This document shows, piece by piece, positions 42,185 through 51,600 of a DNA stretch of 58,849 nt. Position numbers and translations under genes: made by a program. Under the pieces are notes generated by a model. It ran no database searches, had not been told where the DNA came from, and saw nothing but the letters and a program-made list of their open reading frames with translations. How positions within the stretch are numbered: position 1 is the stretch's first letter; every line of letters starts with the position of its first letter. Source of the stretch: Verrucomicrobiales bacterium (GTDB taxonomy: Bacteria > Verrucomicrobiota > Verrucomicrobiia > Limisphaerales > UBA1100); the NCBI GenBank assembly GCA_005809105.1, contig SYLI01000060.1, forward strand, positions 1 to 58,849, given 5' to 3'.

Positions 42185-42966
42185 GCGCAAGCCCGCCCGC
42201 CCCCCAGATGGCGCCCGCGCCCCTCCAGCTGCGCCCGCTGTGGCTGGGGCTGACCCAGATGCTCTGGGCGCTGCCGCTGGGCCTTTTGGTCTGCGCGCCC
42301 GGCGTGGTGATGGATTGGTTTCACCTGCTCATCATCGTGGTGGTGCAGGGCAAGCTGCCCCGGTTCATGTGGATGGTGGACCTGTTGCCCACCGTGGCCG
42401 TCTGGGCGATCTTCGCCCGCGCCTATCATCACCTCGAGTGTTACGAAAAGACCGGCCGCGCGCCGCTGGAGGGCACCCTGTTCTACGGCCGGATACTCCT
42501 CATCTTTTGTGCGGGCACGGCGCCCTTCCTAATGTGGCACTTCTGGGTGGAACACGAGGCGGTCTTCCGAGTGGGCGCGCTGCTCTTCGCTGTGTCCTCG
42601 TTTCTTTTCATCATGCATCTGAACACGCTGCTGCGGCTGATCGCCGAGGAACTTCCTGATCCCGTGCTGCAGGGCGACACTCGGCTCTTCGCCAGGATCA
42701 ACACCGCGCTCATGGCCGTGGTGCTGAACATCCTCTCGGCCTATCTGGTGTGCGTGGCGCTGGAGTCGCGCGACCCCATCTTCCGCCGTGTCATGGAAAA
42801 CATCTCGCTGCAGGGACAGTGGCTCTTGGTGCTGCTGGTGCTGCCTGCGGTCTCCAGCACGGGCATCATGATCTGGAAAACGCGGCGCACGGTGCTGCTC
42901 CTGCTTTTCCCCGAGCCACCCGCACCGACGCCTCCTCCAGAGTCGGCGCCTCCCCTGGCACCGTGA
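42181..42966 (+). CDS. Uncharacterised six-helix membrane protein
   Basis: 261-aa protein, GTG start overlapping the speA stop. About six transmembrane helices can be drawn, including MLWALPLGLLVCAPGVVMDW, LLIIVVVQGK, LLPTVAVWAIFARAY, ILLIFCAGTAPFLMWHFWVE, GALLFAVSSFLFIMHLNTLL, MAVVLNILSAYLVCVALE and WLLVLLVLPAVSSTGIMIW. The C-terminal tail is Pro-rich and cytoplasmic. No family was recognised. The coupling to speA raises the possibility of a link to polyamines or stress, but nothing in the sequence tests that. Confidence 0.75.
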   Translation: MSASPPAPQMAPAPLQLRPLWLGLTQMLWALPLGLLVCAPGVVMDWFHLLIIVVVQGKLPRFMWMVDLLPTVAVWAIFARAYHHLECYEKTGRAPLEGTLFYGRILLIFCAGTAPFLMWHFWVEHEAVFRVGALLFAVSSFLFIMHLNTLLRLIAEELPDPVLQGDTRLFARINTALMAVVLNILSAYLVCVALESRDPIFRRVMENISLQGQWLLVLLVLPAVSSTGIMIWKTRRTVLLLLFPEPPAPTPPPESAPPLAP

Positions 42967-42976
42967 GAGGCCAAGG

Positions 42977-44161
42977 TCAGACCAGCCGGTACCAGTTGTC
43001 GCGCTGACGCGGCTCGTAACCCAGATCGCCGATGAGCCGCTGCATGTCGGCCACGCCCATGCGGAAGGTGGTGCCGGCCGCACTCACGACGTTCTCCTCA
43101 ATCATGATGCTGCCCAGGTCATTGGCGCCGTACTCAAGCGCCACCTGCCCGATGTCCGGCCCCTGGGTCACCCACGAGCTCTGGATGCTGGGCACGTTGT
43201 CCAGATAGATTCGCGAAAGTGCCTGCATGCGCAGGTATTCGTGCGCGCCGACCGTGGGAGCCTTGAGCACCGCGTGTTCGGGCTGGAAGGTCCACGCGAT
43301 GAACGCCGTGAAGGCGCCCCCGCGACAGGCTCCCGTTTCCAGCGCGCGGGCGTAGGCTTGCGCGCGCCCCGCGGGCCCATCACCTCCCAGCCCCAGCCGG
43401 GAGAGCGACACATCCTGCTGCGCGCGCACCACCTCCAGATGCTCCACGCGCTCCTCAATCGTCTCCACGTGCCCAAACATCATCGTGGCGGTGCTGGCCA
43501 AGCCCATGCGATGGGCGGTGTCCATCACGCCCATCCAGTCGGCCGTGTTGGCCTTGAGTGGCGCGATGCGCTGGCGCACGCGGTCCACGAGAATCTCGCC
43601 GCCGCCTCCGGGAAGGCTGCCCAGCCCAGCGGCCATGAAGTCGCGCAGCACGTCCTCGACGGGCTCGTTGAAGAACCCGGAGAACGCCACCAATTCACTG
43701 GGGCTAAACCCGTGGATGTTCACCTGCGGCCAGCGCGTGCGGATGTGGCCGAGCAAGTCCAGATACCATTGCTTGGTCAGCTTGGGGTGATGCCCGCCCT
43801 GCATGAGAATCTGCGTGCCGCCCAGCGCGACCGTCTCGGCAATCTTCTGGTCCATCTGCTCCAGGGTGATCACGTAGCTGTCGGCGTCGCGTTCGGTGCG
43901 ATAGAACGCGCAGAACTTGCAGTACACGTTGCAGACATTCGTGTAGTTCACGTTGCGATCGACGATGTAGGTGACGATGTCGTTGCCGCGCCCGCCATGC
44001 GAGGGTTCGCGCAGCAGCTTTCGGCGCCGGTCGGCCAGCGCGCCCAGCGCCGGAAGTGGCAACCGGTAGAGTCGCAGCGCCTCCTCGCGGTCAATGCGTC
44101 CGCCCTCCCAGACCTTTTGGGAGAGCGCGTCTTGTGAGGGCGTGCGGATCACGGAGCCCAT
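42977..44161 (-). CDS. mqnC: Cyclic dehypoxanthinyl futalosine synthase (radical SAM)
   Basis: 394-aa radical SAM enzyme of the futalosine menaquinone route. The 4Fe-4S site C77-x3-C81-x2-C84 lies in NVCNVYCKFCAFYRTE, after DIVTYIVDRNVNYT, a wording characteristic of MqnC. Further matches are ILMQGGHHPKLTKQWYLDLL, NIHGFSPSELVAFS and the C-terminal SSWVTQGPDIGQVALEYGAN and GSIMIEENVVSAAG. MqnE and CofH relatives lack this C-terminal wording. ATG at 44161 chosen; frames upstream lack the family pattern. No other mqn gene is nearby, so the pathway is scattered in this genome. Confidence 0.92.
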   Translation of the reverse strand: MGSVIRTPSQDALSQKVWEGGRIDREEALRLYRLPLPALGALADRRRKLLREPSHGGRGNDIVTYIVDRNVNYTNVCNVYCKFCAFYRTERDADSYVITLEQMDQKIAETVALGGTQILMQGGHHPKLTKQWYLDLLGHIRTRWPQVNIHGFSPSELVAFSGFFNEPVEDVLRDFMAAGLGSLPGGGGEILVDRVRQRIAPLKANTADWMGVMDTAHRMGLASTATMMFGHVETIEERVEHLEVVRAQQDVSLSRLGLGGDGPAGRAQAYARALETGACRGGAFTAFIAWTFQPEHAVLKAPTVGAHEYLRMQALSRIYLDNVPSIQSSWVTQGPDIGQVALEYGANDLGSIMIEENVVSAAGTTFRMGVADMQRLIGDLGYEPRQRDNWYRLV

Positions 44162-44251
44162 CCTATCCGTTGGGGCGCGGCGCGCGGCAAAAAAAAAGTT
44201 TCCCTGATCCCCTCGCGCGGTTACTCTCTGCATTCCGAGACGGGAGACGAC

Positions 44252-45280
44252 ATGACGATGACTGACCTTTTGCTCCGCGGGAGTGCGTGGGCCTGCGCGC
44301 TGGGCCTGCTCTTTGGCGTGGGCGCGCGCGCGCAGGACAAGGACAGCCTCAAGCCTTTCCTCATCGTCTTTGGCGAGCCGCTCAAGCCCGTTTGGAATCA
44401 GCCGCGGACGGCCGTGGCCCAGGCGCAGATCGAGCTGGGGCGCCTGCTCTATTTTGAAAAGCGGCTCAGCCGCGACGACTCCATCTCGTGCAACTCCTGC
44501 CATGACACCAAGCGCTTTGGCGTGGACGGCAAGGCCTTCTCCGTCGGCTTTGACAAGCACCTGACGGGGCGCAATTCGCCGACCAGCTTCAATGCCTTCA
44601 TGCACATCGCACAGTTTTGGGATGGGCGCGCGCCCACCGTGGAGGAGCAGGCCAAGGGCCCCATTCTGGCGGGCGGCGAGATGGCGATGCCCTCGGGCGA
44701 CGGGGTGGTTGCCAAGCTAGGGAAAATCAAGGGCTATCCGGAGAAGTTCAAGGAGGCGTTTCCCGACAGCGATCCGGCGCTCACTTACGATCATGTGGGC
44801 AAGGCCATCGGCGCGTACGAACGGCTCTTCGTGACACCGGGCCGCTTTGACAAGCTGCTGGGCGGCGATGCCAAGGCGCTCAACGAGCAGGAAATCCGCG
44901 GGCTCAAGCTCTTCACCACGACCGGCTGCACCACCTGCCACAACGGCCCGCTCGTGGGCGGCAACGTCTATCAGAAGGTGGGGCTGGTGAAGCCCTGGCC
45001 CAATCAGAAGGACCAGGGGCGTTTTGGTATTACGAAGGTCGAGGCCGACCGGATGTTCTTCAAGGTGCCCTCGCTGCGCAACATTGAGAAGACCGCGCCG
45101 TACTTTCACGACGCCACCGGTACGACGCTGGAGATGTCCATCGCCACGATGGCGCGTCACCAGCTCAACAAGGAACTTCCCCAGGAGGAAATCGCGGCGC
45201 TGGCGGCGTTCCTCAAGAGCCTGACGGGCGAGCTGCCCGACAGCGTCACCGACGCGCCCAAGTCGTTTCCCGGAAAGTAA
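44252..45280 (+). CDS. Dihaem cytochrome c peroxidase
   Basis: 342-aa periplasmic protein with signal peptide (LLLRGSAWACALGLLFGVGA, cleavage near ARAQ). Two c-haem sites: C80-N-S-C83-H84 and C226-T-T-C229-H230, with the CcpA/MauG-like framing RLSRDDSISCNSCHD, FWDGRAPTVEEQAKGPILAG and FKVPSLRNIEKTAPYFHDAT. M144 and M146 in GGEMAMPSGD include a possible distal ligand. It reduces hydrogen peroxide using electrons from a c-type donor. Ribosome site GGGAG at 44242-44246 supports the ATG at 44252. It faces the BamB-like gene, with a 21-bp gap between the two stops. Confidence 0.92.
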   Translation: MTMTDLLLRGSAWACALGLLFGVGARAQDKDSLKPFLIVFGEPLKPVWNQPRTAVAQAQIELGRLLYFEKRLSRDDSISCNSCHDTKRFGVDGKAFSVGFDKHLTGRNSPTSFNAFMHIAQFWDGRAPTVEEQAKGPILAGGEMAMPSGDGVVAKLGKIKGYPEKFKEAFPDSDPALTYDHVGKAIGAYERLFVTPGRFDKLLGGDAKALNEQEIRGLKLFTTTGCTTCHNGPLVGGNVYQKVGLVKPWPNQKDQGRFGITKVEADRMFFKVPSLRNIEKTAPYFHDATGTTLEMSIATMARHQLNKELPQEEIAALAAFLKSLTGELPDSVTDAPKSFPGK

Positions 45281-45301
45281 CCTTCTCCACCGCCGGCCCG
45301 C

Positions 45302-46594
45302 TCAGGGCTTGGGCGGATTTTCAAAACAGTACAGTGCTGCGTCCGAGCGCAGGAAGAGCTGGCGCCCCACGACGGCGGGCGTGGCGTTGCACTGGCTTGC
45401 GTCGGATGCAAGCCGGTTGTGCGCCACGAGCTTGAACTGCGGTGCGGCCGCGAAGACAAACATCCCGTTGCGGCGGCTCACCGCGTACACGTTCCCGCCG
45501 GCCAGCACGGCGGACGCATAGAAGGGCTTGCCGCCTCGGCCGGTGGCGCTCGCGCCCTCGAGCCGCTCGCGAAAGACCGGTTCACCGGTGCGGGCATCCA
45601 GACACAGCGCGTAGCCGTTGTCGGTGGCGCAGTAGAGGCGGCCTTCGTGCAGCACGGGGGTGGGCACATAGGTGCTGGTGGTGCCGGTCCATTGCACGTG
45701 GGTTGCGCTCACATCGCCCTTGCCGCCGAGCTTGACGGCGATCGCGCGTGTGCCGGGAAACCCGCCGAACGTGAACGCCACGCCGGCACCCGGCACGACA
45801 CTGGGGGACACATTGCCCGGCAGCCCTGTCTGGGCGTGCCAGCGCAGCTTGCCTGTGTCTGGATTAATCGCCCACAATTCATCGGGCATGGACACGAGTA
45901 GCTCCGCGCGCCCCTCATGCGTGAGGAGTGTCGGCGTGCCGAACACGTATCCCAAGGCGTCGCCTGCGGCCTTCCACTTTTGTTGTCCGGTTTTCTTGTC
46001 CAGCGCGTACAGCGCATGGCTCTCTTCGGAGGCGCAGAAAATCACGGTGTCCTTGTACACGACCGGGCTGGCGGCCGAGCCCCAGTTCTTCGCGTTGGAT
46101 TCGTCGCCCAGTGGGACATTCCACAACGGCTTGCCGTCCATGTCGAACGCGTGCGCGCCGCCCCTGCCAAAGTACACGTACACGCGCTCGCCATCGCTGG
46201 CAGGAGTGTGGCTGGCATAGCCGTGATCTTGAATGAATCCACCGTAGGTGTCGGGACGGGCCTCGCCAGCCACGGCCTTGCTCCAAAGCACCTCGCCTTT
46301 GGTGCGGTGGATGCAGACTAGATGCCGCTCCAGCTTCCCGCCGCCGGTGCCCGGCCCGGTCCAGCAGGTGACAAACACCTTGTCGCCGACGACGATGGGG
46401 CTGGACGTGCCCGGCCCGGGCAACGCGCGTTTCCACTTTAGATTGTCAGTATCACTCCACGTGACGGGCGGCTCGGCGTCCGCCGCAATCCCCGCGCCAT
46501 TAGGGCCGCGAAATTGCAGCCAGTCCGCGCGGACATCCATCCAGAGGCCGGCGGCGAGCGCGGCTAGACAGGTTCGTAACAGGATTGGGTTCAT
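45302..46594 (-). CDS. Exported PQQ-like (BamB-type) beta-propeller protein
   Basis: 430-aa protein with signal peptide MNPILLRTCLAALAAGLWMD. PQQ-enzyme-type blades run through it (DWLQFRGPNGAGIAADAEPP, GTSSPIVVGDKVFVTCWTGP, VYVYFGRGGAHAFDMDGKPL, PVVYKDTVIFCASEESHALY, LDKKTGQQKW, PDTGKLRWHA). These fit an eight-bladed propeller common in PVC genomes. The Trp-docking motifs look normal, but no quinone-site residues could be assigned, so it is likely a binding protein, not an enzyme. Divergent from the dehydrogenase gene (116-bp gap). Confidence 0.9.
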   Translation of the reverse strand: MNPILLRTCLAALAAGLWMDVRADWLQFRGPNGAGIAADAEPPVTWSDTDNLKWKRALPGPGTSSPIVVGDKVFVTCWTGPGTGGGKLERHLVCIHRTKGEVLWSKAVAGEARPDTYGGFIQDHGYASHTPASDGERVYVYFGRGGAHAFDMDGKPLWNVPLGDESNAKNWGSAASPVVYKDTVIFCASEESHALYALDKKTGQQKWKAAGDALGYVFGTPTLLTHEGRAELLVSMPDELWAINPDTGKLRWHAQTGLPGNVSPSVVPGAGVAFTFGGFPGTRAIAVKLGGKGDVSATHVQWTGTTSTYVPTPVLHEGRLYCATDNGYALCLDARTGEPVFRERLEGASATGRGGKPFYASAVLAGGNVYAVSRRNGMFVFAAAPQFKLVAHNRLASDASQCNATPAVVGRQLFLRSDAALYCFENPPKP

Positions 46595-46710
46595 GGTGTG
46601 CAGGCAGACCAGACGCGAGCACGGCGGGGGCCGTTACACTTGGGGGCGATTCAAAGGGGGGTTTCGTGTTGACGGAAGGGGCGCACGCCTTCTTGTTATG
46701 GGGCGCCACC

Positions 46711-48618
46711 ATGAATCGTTGCCATCCACTTCTCGTGCTGACTGGGCTCATGGCCCTTTGTCCCGCGGCCTGGCCCGCGGCCGCCGCGCCCAAGGTCATC
46801 TACAATTCGCAGAATGCCACGCAGAAGCTGCTCACGCCTCAAGAGGCATTGAAGGGTGTGTCGCTGCCGCCGGGTTTTAGCATCCAACTCTGCGCAGCGG
46901 AGCCGGACGTGCAGCAGCCCATCGGCATGGGGCAGGATGCACGCGGCCGCCTGTGGGTGGCGGAGTGCTACACGTACGCCGAGCGTCCGCAGAATTTCGA
47001 CACGACGCTCAAGGATCGCATCGTGGTGCTGGAGGATGCAGATGGCGACGGCTCTTTCGAGCGGCGAAAGGTGTTCTGGGAAGAGGCCCATCACCTCACC
47101 AGTGTGCTTCCCGGCTTTGGCGGCGTGTGGGCGCTCTGTGCCCCGGATCTGCTCTTCCTTCCCGACCGCGATGGGGATGACCGGCCCGATGGCCCGCCGG
47201 AGGTGGTGTTAAACGGTTTTGACAACGACAAGGTGCGTCACAACATCGTCAACGGACTCAAGTGGGGCCCCGACGGCTGGCTCTATGGCCGGCATGGCAT
47301 CACCACGACATCCCTTGTCGGCAAGCCCGGTGCGGCCAAGGAAGCGCGCACGCCCATCAACTGCGGCATCTGGCGCTATCACCCGGTTCGCAAAATCTTT
47401 GAGGTGGTGGCGCGCGGCACCACCAATCCTTGGGGTCACGACTGGGACGAGCACGGCCAGCTCTTTTTCATCAACACCGTCATCGGCCACCTTTGGCATG
47501 TCGTGCCCGGGGCGCGCTACAAACGGATGTTCGGCGAACACCTCGAGCCCAACCTCTACGAGCTCATGGACCAGACGGCGGATCACTTCCACTGGGACAC
47601 AGGCCACAAGTGGAATGAGGCGCGCAATCAGGAGGGCACCACCGATACCGCCGGCGGCGGCCACGCGCACTGTGGCATGATGATTTATCTGGGCGACAAC
47701 TGGCCGGCGGCTTATCGCGGCGGCGTCTTCACCATCAACCTTCTTGGCAGGCGTCTCAACCAGGACACGCTCTCCCGTCGCGGCGCGGGGTATGTCGCGA
47801 AGCACGCGCCCGATTTCGCGCGGGTCAAAGACGCCTGGTTCCGCGGCATCGAGCTGGACTACGGCCCCGATGGCGGCGTGTACGTGCTCGACTGGTCCGA
47901 CATCGGGGAGTGCCATGAGAATGACGGCGTCCATCGGACGAGTGGGCGCATCTACAAAATCCGCCACGGACGCACCATGAAGGCTCCCGTGGCCAATCTC
48001 GCCGCGCTGTCCTTGCCCCAGTTGGTGGCGCTGCATACGCATCCCAACGAATGGCAGGTGCGCCAGTCGCGCCTGCTGCTTCAGGAACGCGCGGCGGCCG
48101 GCGTGGAAATGACGGCAGCGCGCGCCCAGCTTCGGAAGCACTTCGACGCCGGAGATTCTGTGCCGCGCCAACTGCGCGCGTTGTGGGCCTTGCATGCGGT
48201 GGGCGGTGCCGACGAGCTCTGGCTGCGTCGCCTGCTTTCACATTCCAGCGAGCACGTGCGGGTTTGGGCGGTGAAGCTCCTGCAGGACGGGGCTGCCCCA
48301 TCGGCCGAAACGCTGGCCGCGTTTGTCCGCCGCGCAGAAACCGAGCCCTCGGGTCTGGTGCTGCTTTTCCTCACCTCCACGCTGCAGCAGCTCTCCCCCG
48401 CGCAGCGCTGGCCGCTGGCCACGGCCATCGCGCAGCGCAAGGAATTTGCCGACGATGCGATGCTGCCGCTCCTGCTGTGGTACGGACTGGAGCCGGCCGT
48501 GGCGCAGGATCGCGCGCGGGCGCTTAAATTTGTGGCGGCCTGCCAGATTCCCAAAGTGCGGCAATTTGTGACCCGCAGGCTGGCCGCCGAACCCGCCGCC
48601 AGCGGCGGCGGAAAGTAG
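46711..48618 (+). CDS. PVC-type membrane-bound dehydrogenase without C-terminal cytochrome
   Basis: 635-aa exported protein; ATG at 46711 gives MNRCHPLLVLTGLMALCPAA. The N-terminal propeller has the TIGR02604-like pattern (GFSIQLCAAEPDVQQPIGMG, DARGRLWVAECYTYAERPQN, ADGDGSFERRKVF, NGLKWGPDGWLYGRHG, GTTNPWGHDWDEHGQLFFIN, ELDYGPDGGVYVLDWSDIGE). The C-terminal part is helical with HEAT-like repeats (LRALWALHAVGGADELWLRR). Unlike most relatives it has no CxxCH motif at the end; the protein simply stops after the HEAT region. It converges on the haem-bearing paralog 3 bp away. Confidence 0.87.
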   Translation: MNRCHPLLVLTGLMALCPAAWPAAAAPKVIYNSQNATQKLLTPQEALKGVSLPPGFSIQLCAAEPDVQQPIGMGQDARGRLWVAECYTYAERPQNFDTTLKDRIVVLEDADGDGSFERRKVFWEEAHHLTSVLPGFGGVWALCAPDLLFLPDRDGDDRPDGPPEVVLNGFDNDKVRHNIVNGLKWGPDGWLYGRHGITTTSLVGKPGAAKEARTPINCGIWRYHPVRKIFEVVARGTTNPWGHDWDEHGQLFFINTVIGHLWHVVPGARYKRMFGEHLEPNLYELMDQTADHFHWDTGHKWNEARNQEGTTDTAGGGHAHCGMMIYLGDNWPAAYRGGVFTINLLGRRLNQDTLSRRGAGYVAKHAPDFARVKDAWFRGIELDYGPDGGVYVLDWSDIGECHENDGVHRTSGRIYKIRHGRTMKAPVANLAALSLPQLVALHTHPNEWQVRQSRLLLQERAAAGVEMTAARAQLRKHFDAGDSVPRQLRALWALHAVGGADELWLRRLLSHSSEHVRVWAVKLLQDGAAPSAETLAAFVRRAETEPSGLVLLFLTSTLQQLSPAQRWPLATAIAQRKEFADDAMLPLLLWYGLEPAVAQDRARALKFVAACQIPKVRQFVTRRLAAEPAASGGGK

Positions 48619-48621
48619 GGG

Positions 48622-51600
48622 CTACCGCGCCATCAGGAACGCCAGCAGGTCATTTAATTGCTGCGGCGAAGTGGCCGTGCCAAAGTTGTCGGGCATGAGC
48701 GAGCGTGTTGTCGGCGTTTGGGACACGATGTCGGCTTGTGCAATCGTCACCTCCTTGCCAGTGCCGTCGGCAAAGATGAGCGTCTGTCCCGCTTCCCGCC
48801 GCGGCAAGAGGCTCAAGAGTTGCCCGTCCTTGAGCTTCACGTTTTTGTAGCGGAAGGCGACGTCCACATTCCGGTGGGGATCGAGGATGTCCTCAAGCAC
48901 ACGCTCGGCGCCGCGCGCGGCCAAGCCGTCCAACTGGGGCCCCACGAGCTGGCCCACGCCGCCCTTCTGGTGACATGCCGCGCAGGCCAGTTGAAAGAGC
49001 TCGCGACCGCGATCCACCGAGCCCGGGCGCGCGCGCCACGAGTCCAGCCTCTGGGCGATGAGTTTCTGGATCGCCTCATCGGCGGGCGGCAGCCCCTGCG
49101 TGAGTGCCGCCGCGCGCCCTTTAAGCCCTTCGGGGAGGCGATCCTTCACGGCCGTGTCCTGCAGCAGCACAGCCGGGGCTTTGCCCGATTGCACGGCCGC
49201 CAGCAAGAGCGCTGCACCGGCTGGATCGCCCGAGAGCGCACGGGCAAAGGGCGGCTGCATTCTTGCCGAGGCACCGGCCAGCGCGTCGGCCAGCGCCGCG
49301 CGAAGTTCCGGAAGGCGTGCCGCCTGTTGTGCCGCGCGTTCCCGTAGCACCGCCGGTTCATCTGCGTTGCGCAGCAGATCGCCGAGTAAGCGCTGCTGCC
49401 CGGAGACCAATCCCAACGCCGCGAGGGCGTCCATCGCGGCCGCACGCGCCGCTGCGTCGGCCTCGCGTCGCGACATGAGGCTGGCGAGAGGCTTCTCCAT
49501 CTGAGCCAAGCGCAGGTCGCGCGCAAGCTCGGCGCCGGCAACCTGCCGCTGCGCAAGTTGCGTGGGGCTGGTCAAAACAAGCTGGGGCGGCAACGGGTTA
49601 AATCTCCCGAATGCCAGCCAGGCAAATCCGGAGCCGGTGTCGCCGTCAACGGCCTCGAAGTAGGCGCTCTTGCCGGCGTGCGCGGCGAGGTTCCAAGTCA
49701 CTTTCTGTGCGACGTCGCTGCGAGGTGGCACCGCTTCCGCAAGCGTCTCGCCGGTCGTCGCATGGCGCAGCCGCACCGCATTCTTTTTCTGGGCTGCCTG
49801 GCCGGGAACCCCGTCGTGGCCACAGAGGTAAAAGGTGAGCTGTTTTGGAAGCTCGAAGGGCGCCGAACGCAGCGAACCGGTGAGCGTTTCGCCGAGTGGA
49901 AAGCTGGACATCAACTGGGCCTTCTGGCCATCCGCACAGGCGCGTTCCTGAAAGGCCCACGGGCTGCGTGCGTCCGTCGCTCCCGACAGCGGCTTGTTCT
50001 CCCACGCGGCGTCTCCCGTCCCGGTCGCCAGCAGACGCCCTGCCAGCGCAGCGCCCCATGCGGATGCCTCGGGGGGCAGTACCGCGCCTCGTTGTGCGGC
50101 GCCTTCCTGCATGGCCTTGAGGAGCGCGGCCTGCTGGTCGAGGTCGGTGGCGAATCGGGCGCGGGCCAGCGCAGTCACCTCCGCCAGTTTGTCTTGCGGC
50201 GCGTGTCGCGCGATGTGGCGCACATGGGCCGCGACGGATTCCGCAGGGGCCTGCGCGATGCGGCTTAAGAGGAACGCGGCCGCGCCGGGGGATGGAACGG
50301 TGGCAGCGACATCGGCGATGACACGGGCATCAGCGGGACGAAGCGGTGCATTGCCGTATCGGTCGAAGGCGCCGGGCGCGCGGAATTGTTCGCGCAGCGC
50401 GTGGCGCAGCACATAGACGAGATGCGCATCGGCCGCGGGCGCGGCGGGCAGCGCGAGAAGCAGCGGCTCCACGTGCCCGGCGGCTGGATGCAACGCGAGC
50501 GCTTCGGCGGCGGCACGCTGCACGAAGGGATCCTTGTCCGCCAGCGCCTTTAGAACTGCATCCGTGGAGGCGGGTTTCCACGCGGCGGATTCGCCGAGGA
50601 TGCGCAGGGCATGGACGCGCACCACGCGGTCGCGGTCATCCGCAGCCTTGTGCAGCGTTTCTGCATCGAGCGCGCCGCGCCGGTGCAGCACCCACAGGGC
50701 GCCGGTCATGAGTCCGGGGCGGGCGTCGCCCTGCCTGAAATGCCACTGGCCGCTCGCGGCGCCCTTCAAGATGTCGAGCGTGCGCTTGTCGGCGCGCAGT
50801 TCGAGTTCGCCCATCGCCAGCGACTGGCGGGTGGGGTTGCCGGACATCAACTCTCCCACGAGATCACCAGGCTTTGCGGCAGTGAGGTTGAAAGGCACGG
50901 GCTTGGCGAGCTGGTCCTTGAGGTGCACCACGCGCCAGAGGCGGCCGCGTTCGCGGTCGCGTGCGGGATGGGTGAGCGGCACCTCGTAGTGGCCGATGAT
51001 GCGGTTGTAAAAATCGGCGATGTAGAGGGCGCCATCGGGGCCCCATTGCAAGTCCACGGGGCGGAACCAAGGATCGGTGCTGGATAGAAAATCAGGCAGC
51101 TCCTTTCCTTTCGGCGACGAGCCGGTGAAGGTGATCTGGTCGCGGTTGATGCGGCTCGTCATCACATTGCCCACAAGCATCTGGTCGCGGTATTCCGCCG
51201 GCCACGCAGGATCGCTTAAGTACACGATGCCGCAGAGGGCGGTGGAGCCGTGGCTGTGCTGAATGACCGTGGGCGCGAAGCCCAGTCCGTCGTGCGGCTT
51301 GCCGAAGCTCGGGTAGTAGCCGCCGCGCAGAAGCTGGTAGATGGGCGAGCTGTGGCAGTCGGCGGTGTAAAAATTCCCCAGCGGATCGACGCACATGCCG
51401 AAGGGATTGACCTGTCCCCAGGTGAACTGCTCCACGCGCGATCCGTCGGCTCGGAACCGGTAGGTGTTGCCCGAGTTGAGCGTGATGCCGGAGCCATCGC
51501 GCGCCTTGAACGTGGACGTGTTGTTAAAGCCGTGCGTCGCGTAAATCCACCCGTCGGCTCCGCGGCGGAAACTGGCCTGGTTGCCGTGCGTGTCGCGCTC

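Noticed and set aside
39362-42190. 942-codon minus-strand open frame as one gene
   Set aside because: Only the last 253 codons (to 40123) match a family (Nif3). The remainder is antisense to speA.
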